Below are positions 1 to 6,424 of a stretch of 7,005 bases of DNA, piece by piece. Source of the DNA: CAZTHC01 sp964613425 (GTDB lineage Bacteria; Bacillota; Clostridia; TANB77; CAG-508); assembly GCA_964613425.1 (NCBI GenBank), contig CAZTHC010000057.1:1-7005 (forward strand), read 5' to 3'. A program made the position numbers and the translations under genes. The notes beneath the pieces are model-generated. The model did no database searches. It saw only the letters and a list, made by a program, of their open reading frames with translations, and was not told the origin of the DNA. Each line of letters opens with the position of its first letter. Position 1 is the first letter of the stretch.

Positions 1-105
1 GTAAGGTGATGTTGGATAAAATAATCGTAATAATTCTCCTTTTTTAGTAAAACTTGCTGTTATATTTTTGTTTCCTACTATTGCATCATTAAAATACTTT
101 TCCAT
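1..105 (-). CDS. Probable GH15 glucoamylase-like protein, N-terminal fragment
   Basis: Only the first 35 codons lie in the window; the gene continues beyond position 1. The visible protein begins MEKYFNDAIVGNKN and carries a SFTKKGELLRLFYP stretch. From memory this matches the N-terminus of bacterial glycosyl hydrolase family 15 (glucoamylase-like) proteins, in which an 'IGNKN...F...GE...L.YP' segment opens the N-terminal beta-sandwich. GH15 enzymes remove glucose from the ends of alpha-glucans; the (alpha/alpha)6 catalytic barrel and its acid residues are not visible, so substrate and activity cannot be judged. The ATG at 105-103 is supported by AGAGGAA at 114-120, eight bases upstream. It starts 19 bases after the stop of the metallo-hydrolase gene, so it is probably the last visible member of the ftsK transcript. 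No signal peptide is seen, which suggests a cytoplasmic protein. The reading frame is secure; the family call rests on 35 residues. Confidence 0.6.
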   Translation of the reverse strand, partial: MEKYFNDAIVGNKNITASFTKKGELLRLFYPTSPY

Positions 106-113
106 TTCTTTAG

Positions 114-120
114 TTCCTCT
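114..120 (-). promoter_or_regulatory. Ribosome binding site of the GH15-like gene
   Basis: AGAGGAA on the minus strand, eight bases before the ATG at 105-103. It decides the start of this truncated gene and shows that the short open frame at the window edge is a real gene start. Confidence 0.7.
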
Positions 121-124
121 TTTC

Positions 125-1774
125 TCATTCTTCTATTATCTTTAATATTTGTTTTTCTAAATCTTTTATCTTTTGGCTTAGTGATAAAATATCCTCATCT
201 TTACTATTTTCTACTAACTTATCTTCAAGAATTATTTCTTCCATATCTACTATTTCTTCTTTTAAGTTTGCAATTCTGTCTAAAATCTCTAATCTTAAGT
301 ACTTATATTTATCTGGCAATTCAACCTTAGAAATCATCTCTAATTTTTCATTCAATTCATATGTTTCACCAAAGTCTGGTATTGTAACTGGAATCTTTAT
401 ATCTTGTAATATTTTCTCTTTTAATATTTCTTGTCCTTCAGGTTCTCCATGTACTAAGAAAATGTGCTTTGGTTTCTTTAAGAAAGAATATATAAAATTC
501 ATTAACCATTCTTGGTCTGCATGACCTGAATATCCTTCTATGTATTCTACCCTAGCATTTACTACTGATTCCTCTCCAAATATTTTAACTTTTTTTGCAC
601 CATCTACTAAACTTCTTCCTAATGTTCCTTGTGCTTGATATCCTACAAATAAGATTGTACTGTCTGGATTCCACAAATTATGCTTTAAATGATGCTTAAT
701 TCTACCAACTTCACACATACCACTTGCAGATATTATTATTGAAGGCCCTGGCTGTTCATTTAATGCTTTAGATTCATCTGCAGTTTTTGTAAATTTTAAC
801 CCAGGAAACTCTAATGGGCTATTTCCACTTTCTATTCTTTTTCTAACTTCTTCTTTAAATAAATTCATATTTTTTCTAAATATCTCTGTTGCAGAAATTG
901 CAAGTGGGCTATCTACATAAACTGAAACATTCATTAATTTTTCATATTGTTCATAAAACTCTTCAGATAAATTTTCAGTATCTCTTATTTTATCCAATTC
1001 ATACAATATTTCTTGTGTTCTACCGACAGCAAATGAAGGTATAATAACATTTCCGTTTTTCTCTATTGTTTCAGAAACAATTTTCAAAAACAATTTAGCT
1101 TTTTCATCATTTCTGTTGTGGTGTCTTCCACCATATGTAGATTCCATAACTAAAAAGTCTGCATCCTCTATCATACTTGGAGCATTTAAAAGTGGTATAT
1201 CATTGTTTCCTAAATCTCCGGTAAATACTACCTTTTTAGTTTCTCCATTTTCTGTTATCCATATTTCTATTATGCTTGAACCTAACATATGTCCTGCATC
1301 ATTAAATCTTATTTTAATATTTTCATCTAAATCTATTATTTCATCATAGTTAGCAGGTGAAAATAATGAAATAGATTGTAATGCTTCTTCAGCTGTATAT
1401 AAAGGTTCTTGCGTTGGTAACCCCTTGCGAATTCTCTTTTTATTTCTCCATTCCAACTCAACTTCTTGTATATGACCACTATCTGGTAGCATTATTGAAC
1501 ATAAATCACATGTCGCTTTCGTTGCTATAACTCTATTTCTATATCCTTCTTTATATAATTTTGGTATTCTTCCAGAATGGTCTATATGTGCATGTGTTAA
1601 TAAAACAAAATCAATTTCATTAATATCAAATAAAAATGGTGCTTCATTTTCCACTTCTTCTTTTGCCTGTCCTTGGTACATTCCACAATCTACCAAAAAT
1701 TTTTTATTTGCTCCTTCTACTAAAAAATTAGAACCTGTTACTGTTTTTGTTGCTCCTAAAAAAGTTATTTTCAT
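125..1774 (-). CDS. Beta-CASP metallo-beta-lactamase-fold RNA hydrolase
   Basis: 549-aa cytoplasmic hydrolase of the MBL/beta-CASP superfamily (CPSF73/YSH1-like, COG1236 type), expected to be a zinc-dependent RNA nuclease. Visible metal ligands: D29 (FLVDCG), H61/H63/D65/H66 (HAHIDH), H162 (GHMLGS) and D187 (TGDLG). Beta-CASP motifs: A at E211 (ESTYGGR), B at H418 (GYSGHAD), C at H442 (VHGEPEG). The SGMCEVGR segment (351-358) before HHLKHNL is typical of the RNA-specificity part. All catalytic positions are present. The C-terminus from about residue 495 is charged and helical, probably a coiled coil, and extends beyond the compact ~430-residue bacterial homologues. No KH domain and no RNase J-type C-terminal domain is recognisable. 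The ATG overlaps the upstream TGA as ATGA and has a strong ribosome binding site, so translation is probably coupled to the 504-aa gene. Exact RNA substrate is unknown. Confidence 0.93.
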   Translation of the reverse strand: MKITFLGATKTVTGSNFLVEGANKKFLVDCGMYQGQAKEEVENEAPFLFDINEIDFVLLTHAHIDHSGRIPKLYKEGYRNRVIATKATCDLCSIMLPDSGHIQEVELEWRNKKRIRKGLPTQEPLYTAEEALQSISLFSPANYDEIIDLDENIKIRFNDAGHMLGSSIIEIWITENGETKKVVFTGDLGNNDIPLLNAPSMIEDADFLVMESTYGGRHHNRNDEKAKLFLKIVSETIEKNGNVIIPSFAVGRTQEILYELDKIRDTENLSEEFYEQYEKLMNVSVYVDSPLAISATEIFRKNMNLFKEEVRKRIESGNSPLEFPGLKFTKTADESKALNEQPGPSIIISASGMCEVGRIKHHLKHNLWNPDSTILFVGYQAQGTLGRSLVDGAKKVKIFGEESVVNARVEYIEGYSGHADQEWLMNFIYSFLKKPKHIFLVHGEPEGQEILKEKILQDIKIPVTIPDFGETYELNEKLEMISKVELPDKYKYLRLEILDRIANLKEEIVDMEEIILEDKLVENSKDEDILSLSQKIKDLEKQILKIIEE

Positions 1775-3285
1775 TTTTTACCTCCAATAAATAGTTTAAA
1801 TTTCTTTCCTTGCTTAATATTCAATTCTTCTATTTTTGAAATGTTTATAGATTTTTCTAGTATTGTTTCATCATATATATTAACAACTGACTTCCCATCT
1901 TGTTCAAAAATTTCCAACTGAATTTTCTCCAAATTAATAATTTTTGTATTCATTATCTCTGAAATTGCTTTGTAATTTTGTGCAACATCATTACTAATAA
2001 TCGTTAAAGTGCCTAAGTTACATGCTTGAGTTAAAATATTTTTTTGTAATTTATTTATTTTATCAGATATTTCTGTTATATCTTTTATTTGCTTATCTTT
2101 TTCTATATAAATCGTTTTATAATATCTCAATATATATATTAAATTAATTATTTCTTTTTTCAGTTTTGCTTTCTTTAAATTATTCTCTAATGCACAAATG
2201 AAATCTTTTTGCGATTCTAGCATTAATTCATTTATACTCGTTTCTGTATTAATTACATCTACTATTTCTAGTATCTCTTCCAACTTTCCCTTTGTACTTG
2301 CATATTTCTTGGGGTCCATTTTTCCATTAATCTCTGCAATTTCTAGTATATATTTTTCTCTTTCCTGCTGAATTATATCACTTAAATCACTTACACTGAA
2401 TATCTTATTAGCCTTTGTTAGTCTAGCATTTCTCTTCTCATATTCTTCTATTAATAAGTCTGCATCAGTTAATTTTTTATCTATTTCCTTTATTTTTATT
2501 TCTAGTTTTTTCTTGCTATCAGCATACTTTTTTAAATATGCTACTTTATCATCCATTTCCTTTAGTTGTTTTTTTAATAAGCTTCTATAAACATTAAGGG
2601 ATTCTTCCAATTCGTAGCTAGAATTCATTAATACAGCAATTTTACAAACATCCTTATATAGTTTTATTCCTATTTTATCATTTGTCACTTTTTCTATTTC
2701 TTCTTTGCTAAATTTTTTAATTCCCAATAAACTTATATTTTGGTATATGCAATTATAAGTTAAATCTTCTTCTTTTTGAATTTCCTTATTCCATGCCCAT
2801 CCATCAAAATCTGTAATAATTTCCTTTATATTTAAACTGCTTCCTATTTCTAATAACTTCGAAACAGGCTCATATATTTTTTTATCTACAATGCATTCAC
2901 TTTCTCTTCTATTTTTTAGTATATATAAAGCATACAATATACTTTTCTCATTTGGATACGATATTATTTCTCCAGTTTGTTTATTAGCAATACTTTCAGC
3001 ATTTAAATTAACTAATACGCTTGCTTCATCTGAACCTAATTTTACAATTTTAATATCATAACATTGGTTTTTTATAATATCTAAAATTTCTTCTATTATC
3101 TCAGACTTTGCCTTCTCTTCTGCCTTAGCTGTACTATAATCTTCATATGATACTTCTATTTTATATAGCATACTTAATAAAAGGTTTTTAACATCTACTG
3201 AAAAATCCTTCTTCTCTAGTATTTTTTCTAACTCATTATTATAATTTTTAAACTTTAATTTAGAAAAAAGTTCTTCTTTTCCCAA
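1771..3285 (-). CDS. Conserved-looking coiled-coil protein of unknown function
   Basis: 504 residues; I do not recognise the family. Residues 1-75 are helical and charged. Residues 75-225 look globular, with a conspicuous DFDGWAWNK segment (159-167). Residues about 225-345 are a long Lys/Glu-rich coiled coil (SLLKKQLKEMDDKVAYLKKY, then KLEIKIKEIDKKL). Residues 350-425 are more helices, and 425-504 look like a small alpha/beta end. There is no signal peptide, no clear membrane span, no Walker motif and no paired-cysteine metal site; the six cysteines (75, 131, 179, 214, 364, 422) are scattered. The start codon is TTG, chosen because AGAAGGA sits seven bases upstream and no in-frame ATG, GTG or TTG lies nearer that site. 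It begins 20 bases after the ftsK stop and ends in an ATGA overlap with the MBL nuclease gene. A structural or scaffolding role is conceivable from the coiled coil, but nothing in the sequence proves one. The reading frame is solid; function is unassigned. Confidence 0.85.
   Translation of the reverse strand: MGKEELFSKLKFKNYNNELEKILEKKDFSVDVKNLLLSMLYKIEVSYEDYSTAKAEEKAKSEIIEEILDIIKNQCYDIKIVKLGSDEASVLVNLNAESIANKQTGEIISYPNEKSILYALYILKNRRESECIVDKKIYEPVSKLLEIGSSLNIKEIITDFDGWAWNKEIQKEEDLTYNCIYQNISLLGIKKFSKEEIEKVTNDKIGIKLYKDVCKIAVLMNSSYELEESLNVYRSLLKKQLKEMDDKVAYLKKYADSKKKLEIKIKEIDKKLTDADLLIEEYEKRNARLTKANKIFSVSDLSDIIQQEREKYILEIAEINGKMDPKKYASTKGKLEEILEIVDVINTETSINELMLESQKDFICALENNLKKAKLKKEIINLIYILRYYKTIYIEKDKQIKDITEISDKINKLQKNILTQACNLGTLTIISNDVAQNYKAISEIMNTKIINLEKIQLEIFEQDGKSVVNIYDETILEKSINISKIEELNIKQGKKFKLFIGGKK
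1780..1785 (-). promoter_or_regulatory. Ribosome binding site of the MBL/beta-CASP gene
   Basis: GGAGGT on the minus strand, five bases before the ATG at 1774-1772. It lies inside the last codons of the upstream 504-aa gene, so initiation here may be coupled to termination of that gene at the ATGA overlap. Confidence 0.8.
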
Positions 3286-3292
3286 TAAAATA

Positions 3293-3299
3293 TCCTTCT
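3293..3299 (-). promoter_or_regulatory. Ribosome binding site selecting a TTG start
   Basis: AGAAGGA on the minus strand, seven bases before the TTG at 3285-3283. The codons between it and the TTG (GAT, ATT, TTA) contain no standard start, so this site decides the unusual TTG start of the 504-aa protein. Confidence 0.7.
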
Positions 3300-3305
3300 T
3301 TCAAA

Positions 3306-5603
3306 TTATTCTTCATCTTGTACTTCTGGTGGTCTAGCCATCTTTAATTCGGCTAATTGTTCTTTTGTTAATAAAACTTGTCTAGGTTTACTTCCTTCAT
3401 ATCCAGAAATAATTCCTCTTGCCTCCATTTGGTCCATAATTCTTCCTGCTCTAGCATATCCAACCTTAAATCTGCGTTGTATGAAAGATGTAGAAGCTTG
3501 ACCTGTTTCAACAACTGTATCAATTGCATCCATCAAAAATGGATCTGTATCATCATCTGGGTCTTCATCTAATTCTTTATCTGTTGAATTTGCTTTTTCT
3601 ATTTTGTCTAATATGTCTTCACTGTATTTTGCTTCTCCCTTAGCTTTTAAGAAATTAACTATTTTTTCAACTTCTTTATCAGAAACAAATGCACCTTGTA
3701 TTCTTACTGGTTTTGCAACGCCAACAGGATAAAATAGCATATCACCTTTTCCTAATAATTTTTCAGCCCCTGCTGAATCTAATATTGTTCTTGAATCAAC
3801 TTGTGATGATACTGCAAATGCAATTCTTGAAGGAATATTTGCTTTAATTATTCCTGTAATTACGTCAACAGAAGGTCTTTGTGTAGCAATTACTAAATGC
3901 ATTCCTGCAGCTCTTGCCATTTGTGCTAAACGGCAAATTGCATCTTCAACATCATTTGGTGCAACCATCATTAAATCTGCTAACTCATCTATTATTATTA
4001 CTATTTGTGGTAATTTCTCACCTTCGCCTTCTTTTTCTAAAACTTCATTATATCCTTTTATATCTCTTACATTTTTCTCTGCAAATAAGCTATATCTGTT
4101 AACCATTTCTTGCACTGCCCATGCTAGTGCACCTGCTGCCTTTTTAGGGTCTGTTACAACTGGTATTAATAAATGTGGTATACCATTATATACAGACAAT
4201 TCAACTACTTTAGGGTCTACCATAACCAATTTTACTTCACTTGGTTTTGCTTTATATATTATGCTTGTTATTAAAGTATTAATACATACACTCTTTCCAG
4301 AGCCAGTAGAACCAGCAATTAATAAATGTGGCATTTTTGAAATATCTGTAACAATTTCATCTCCAGCAACATCTTTTCCTAAAGCAAAAGTTACTTTTGA
4401 ATTTTCGTTTTTGAATTCTTCAGAATCTATAATATCTCTTAAATGTACAATTTCTTTTTCTTTATTTGGTATTTCTATACCAACTGCTTGTTTACCTGGT
4501 ATTGGTGCTTCTATTCTTATTGTTTCTGCAGCTAAATTTAATGCAATATCATCTGCTAAATTTGCTATTTTGCTTACTCTTACTCCTTCTGCTGGTTTTA
4601 ATTCATATCTTGTAATTGCAGGTCCAACAGAAACATTCTCAACTTTTGCAGACACTCCAAAACTATATAACGTTTTCTGTAATTTTGAAGCAGTATCTGT
4701 AACAGCTTTTTTACCGCCTTTAATTGCTTGTATTTCACCTTCTTTTAGTAAAGTTATTGGTGGAAATTCATAATGTTCATCTTCTACAGTTAGTGTATGT
4801 TCTAATGTTAATACTTGTTTTGTTTTTTCTTCTTTTATTTGTTGTTCTTGTTTAAATAATTCTTCTTGTCGTAAAGCTTCAGCCTTTTGAGCCATATCAT
4901 TATCTTTTTTGCTTAATTTCTTTCTTTCGCCATTTTCATCTAAATTAATCTTAATTTGTTCTAAAGAAATTTCTTCAACTTTTCCTTTTTTACTATTATC
5001 CTTTCTTAACTGTTTTGCTAATTCTTCTTGTTCACTCTTTAATTCTTCTTTTTGCTTTTTCACATTTTTTACTGTATTTGCTAAAAGAGTTGCTGGCTTT
5101 ATTCCAAACATAAATATAGAATCTATTAAAGTTATTCCAATAGTAAGTATAATTGTCCCTGCCATACCTATTGAATTTACTAATGGAACTGTTAATATAG
5201 CTCCTACAACTCCGCCGCCTATATTTTTCTCTCCTAATTTATAAGCATCTGAAATTACATCCCAAAACTCTTTTGTTGAGTTTAAAGCTTTAGTTGATAT
5301 TTGATATATTGTCATAAATATTGCTACACAAAGTATTAAAACTAAGTATTGTGTAAGCTTTGATGAAGCGTATTCTTTATCGTCGCATATTAAATAAATA
5401 GCAATTGCAAATGTTCCTATTGGAATTATGTATTTAATCCATCCTATAATTCCTCCAAGAAGTGGGCTTAAGTTTTCACCTATATAACCAGATTTTGTAT
5501 ATATTAATAATCCAAGCAACATACTTATTACTATTAATGAAACTACTGCTAAATCTATCTTTCTTGCCTTTTTTTGTTTCTTATATTTTCTCTTTCTACC
5601 CAT
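3306..5603 (-). CDS. ftsK: DNA translocase FtsK/SpoIIIE
   Basis: 765-aa membrane-anchored, ATP-driven double-stranded DNA pump that moves chromosome ends through the division septum (SpoIIIE in spore formers); length is normal for Firmicutes. A basic N-terminus (MGRKRKYKKQKKARK) precedes four or five membrane segments at about 17-36, 47-72, 84-103 and 129-168. A charged linker rich in K, E and Q spans about 180-265. The alpha/beta motor follows: Walker A GSTGSGKS at 431-438, Walker B IVIIIDE at 534-540, and the conserved ATQRPSVDVITG segment at 573-584. After an acidic stretch (DEDPDDDTD, 679-687), the C-terminal winged-helix gamma domain (about 690-750, with RRFKVGYARAGRIMDQMEARG) reads DNA polarity sequences. 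The motor motifs look intact. The ATG has a strong AAGGAGG site seven bases away. It opens the second gene block, 20 bases ahead of the 504-aa gene. Sequence alone does not separate an FtsK from a SpoIIIE role. Confidence 0.97.
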   Translation of the reverse strand: MGRKRKYKKQKKARKIDLAVVSLIVISMLLGLLIYTKSGYIGENLSPLLGGIIGWIKYIIPIGTFAIAIYLICDDKEYASSKLTQYLVLILCVAIFMTIYQISTKALNSTKEFWDVISDAYKLGEKNIGGGVVGAILTVPLVNSIGMAGTIILTIGITLIDSIFMFGIKPATLLANTVKNVKKQKEELKSEQEELAKQLRKDNSKKGKVEEISLEQIKINLDENGERKKLSKKDNDMAQKAEALRQEELFKQEQQIKEEKTKQVLTLEHTLTVEDEHYEFPPITLLKEGEIQAIKGGKKAVTDTASKLQKTLYSFGVSAKVENVSVGPAITRYELKPAEGVRVSKIANLADDIALNLAAETIRIEAPIPGKQAVGIEIPNKEKEIVHLRDIIDSEEFKNENSKVTFALGKDVAGDEIVTDISKMPHLLIAGSTGSGKSVCINTLITSIIYKAKPSEVKLVMVDPKVVELSVYNGIPHLLIPVVTDPKKAAGALAWAVQEMVNRYSLFAEKNVRDIKGYNEVLEKEGEGEKLPQIVIIIDELADLMMVAPNDVEDAICRLAQMARAAGMHLVIATQRPSVDVITGIIKANIPSRIAFAVSSQVDSRTILDSAGAEKLLGKGDMLFYPVGVAKPVRIQGAFVSDKEVEKIVNFLKAKGEAKYSEDILDKIEKANSTDKELDEDPDDDTDPFLMDAIDTVVETGQASTSFIQRRFKVGYARAGRIMDQMEARGIISGYEGSKPRQVLLTKEQLAELKMARPPEVQDEE

Positions 5604-5610
5604 TTGCTTT

Positions 5611-5617
5611 CCTCCTT
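5611..5617 (-). promoter_or_regulatory. Ribosome binding site of ftsK
   Basis: AAGGAGG on the minus strand, seven bases before the ATG at 5603-5601. A near-ideal Shine-Dalgarno site that fixes the ftsK start. Confidence 0.85.
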
Positions 5618-5640
5618 ACTCTTAGTAATTTCTCTGAAAA

Positions 5641-5670
5641 CCGGATCGTCGAGGACGCCGACCCCTACAA
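5641..5670 (-). repeat. GC-rich island, probable dispersed intergenic repeat
   Basis: Read on the minus strand this begins TTGTAGGGGTCGGCGTCC and ends CTCGACGATCCGG. By count 19 of the 26 bases at 5641-5666 are G or C, in a window that is otherwise strongly AT-rich and directly beside A/T runs. It can form a short hairpin at 5648-5662 (GTCGG paired with TCGAC around a five-base loop, one G-U pair). From memory, short elements starting TGTAGGGG with a GC-rich hairpin are scattered between genes in many gut Firmicutes; that comparison is recall, not a search. It would fall in the ftsK 5' leader, about 25 bases before the ribosome binding site. No second copy is seen in this window. Orientation is arbitrary. 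It could also be a regulatory RNA structure. Confidence 0.5.
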
Positions 5671-5690
5671 AAAAATTTATAAATTACTTT

Positions 5691-5719
5691 ATATTATCCT
5701 CTGTATACTGTTTATGCAA
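5691..5719 (-). promoter_or_regulatory. Candidate promoter for the ftsK block
   Basis: On the minus strand TTGCAT (5714-5719) and TAATAT (5691-5696) are 17 bases apart; an overlapping TATAAA lies at 5688-5693. Matches to sigma-A consensus are partial (about three of six and four of six) in AT-rich DNA, so this is weak. It is offered because the 196-bp gap before ftsK contrasts with tight spacing elsewhere, which suggests a fresh transcription start. Confidence 0.3.
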
Positions 5720-5781
5720 AAAAAATGGAATTCTGAAATCATTCATTATGCTTTTAAAATAGCTTTTGACTTCCGAATTCC
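5718..5781 (-). terminator. Possible intrinsic terminator after the 163-aa gene
   Basis: On the minus strand GGAATTCGGAA (5771-5781) pairs with TTCAGAATTCC (5727-5737): seven base pairs, one mismatch, then three more. The 3' arm is followed by one A and eight T (5718-5725). The loop is about 33 bases, longer than in a typical terminator, and the stem is not GC-rich, so efficiency is doubtful. The upstream arm is built from the heptamer repeat. Position between two gene blocks fits termination of rsmD-block transcripts. Confidence 0.35.
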
Positions 5782-5794
5782 GTCTTCTGACTTC
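5767..5794 (-). repeat. Four-unit heptamer tandem repeat
   Basis: On the minus strand four seven-base units run in perfect phase: GAAGTCA, GAAGACG, GAATTCG, GAAGTCA. The first and fourth units are identical and each inner unit differs at two or three positions. It begins six bases after the stop codon of the 163-aa gene, outside any coding frame I support. Similar GAAGTC-type heptamer arrays are, from memory, frequent between genes in gut Clostridia; this was not checked by search. Confidence 0.6.
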
Positions 5795-5799
5795 TATAT

Positions 5800-6291
5800 T
5801 TATTTTAATTCTCTTCTGTTGTTTTGAATCATTCTAGAAATTTCTTCTAAAGTTGCATTTGAATTTTGTAAAGCTTCTGCCAATGAACTATTAACGTTTT
5901 GAATAACTTCGTCAAGGTTTTCTAATATGCTATCTGCATATTCTTTAGTTCCTTTTGAAATTTCTCTAGACATTTCATTTGCTGTTTCAATTATTTTTGC
6001 TTTTTGTTCATATGCTTTTCTTGTTATTTCATGCTCATCAATCATAGCAATAATTCTGTTTTCAGCTTCCTTAACAACAGCATCTGCCTCTTTTTGAGCT
6101 TCTTGCAATATACGTCCTCTTTCTTCTTTTATCCACTTTGCTTGTTTTAGTTCATCTGGAAGTTTTAATCTTATTTCTTTAATTATTTCTAGCATTTCTT
6201 CTTTATCTATAACACCTTTTTCTGTAAAAGGTATTTTTTTTGCTTTTTCCAGTATGTCTTCTAATGTTTCAAGTAATGTAAAAATTTCCAT
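5800..6291 (-). CDS. ATP-synthase-b/DivIVA-like coiled-coil protein
   Basis: 163 aa, almost entirely helical, with no signal peptide or membrane span, so probably cytoplasmic. A short N-terminal helix (MEIFTLLETLEDILEKAKKI) is followed by PFTEKGVIDKEEMLEII (21-37) and RLKLPDELKQAKWIKEE (41-57). A long coiled coil runs through EAQKEADAVVKEAENRI (64-80) and on to about residue 130; the tail is rich in N and S and ends NNRRELK. From memory this is a widespread clostridial family, often labelled 'ATPase' or V-type ATPase subunit H-like without experimental support; it has no nucleotide-binding motif and its role is unknown. DivIVA-like septal scaffolding is an alternative but unproven. The ATG at 6291-6289 has AAAGGGG seven bases upstream, lying in the last codons of the restored rsmD frame, so the two are probably co-translated. 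I recall this family usually following coaD, which is absent here. Confidence 0.88.
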   Translation of the reverse strand: MEIFTLLETLEDILEKAKKIPFTEKGVIDKEEMLEIIKEIRLKLPDELKQAKWIKEERGRILQEAQKEADAVVKEAENRIIAMIDEHEITRKAYEQKAKIIETANEMSREISKGTKEYADSILENLDEVIQNVNSSLAEALQNSNATLEEISRMIQNNRRELK

Positions 6292-6295
6292 TGTT

Positions 6296-6424
6296 TTACC
6301 CCTTTCGATTCAAAAACATGAGAGTTACTCTTCCATATTTTCTTGCATCGTATATATTAATATTTTGATTATTTACTTCTTCTATAACCTTTTCTTCATC
6401 TGTTTCTACAACTATAATTCCGTT
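6296..6424 (-). pseudogene. rsmD: Out-of-frame C-terminal part of rsmD
   Basis: Frame that continues RsmD after the shift. It reads NGIIVVETDEEKV, then a short variable helix, then YDARKYGRVTLMFLNRKG and a TAA at 6298-6296: 42 residues. The 'IIVVE' strand and the 'KYG.V.L.FL' end are characteristic of the RsmD C-terminus. Joined to residues 1-141 of the upstream frame this gives 183 aa, the family's normal size; the full span is 553 bases, one more than a multiple of three. It has no start of its own and would be translated only if the frame were restored. Confidence 0.8.
6299..6305 (-). promoter_or_regulatory. Ribosome binding site inside the rsmD 3' end
   Basis: AAAGGGG on the minus strand, seven bases before the ATG at 6291-6289. 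It coincides with the last two sense codons (AAG GGG) of the restored rsmD frame, so ribosomes finishing an intact rsmD would pass directly over it. In the broken frame ribosomes stop about 90 bases earlier. Confidence 0.7.

Noticed and set aside
4261..4773. 170-codon open frame on the plus strand
   Set aside because: It lies wholly inside ftsK on the opposite strand, has no ribosome binding site I can see, and its translation is low-complexity without a domain; it is a shadow of the ftsK codons.
5685..5750. Short minus-strand frame of about 20 codons (starts MNDFRIPFFL) in the gap before ftsK
   Set aside because: No ribosome binding site precedes its ATG, and it overlaps the possible terminator and promoter; a chance frame is the simpler reading.
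5641..5794. Insertion sequence or MITE spanning both repeats
   Set aside because: No matching terminal inverted repeats or target-site duplication could be found around the pair, and there is no transposase remnant.
5462..5827. 121-codon plus-strand frame spanning the ftsK start, the gap and the end of the 163-aa gene
   Set aside because: It crosses two real genes and both repeats, has no start signal, and its translation resembles AT-rich antisense sequence.
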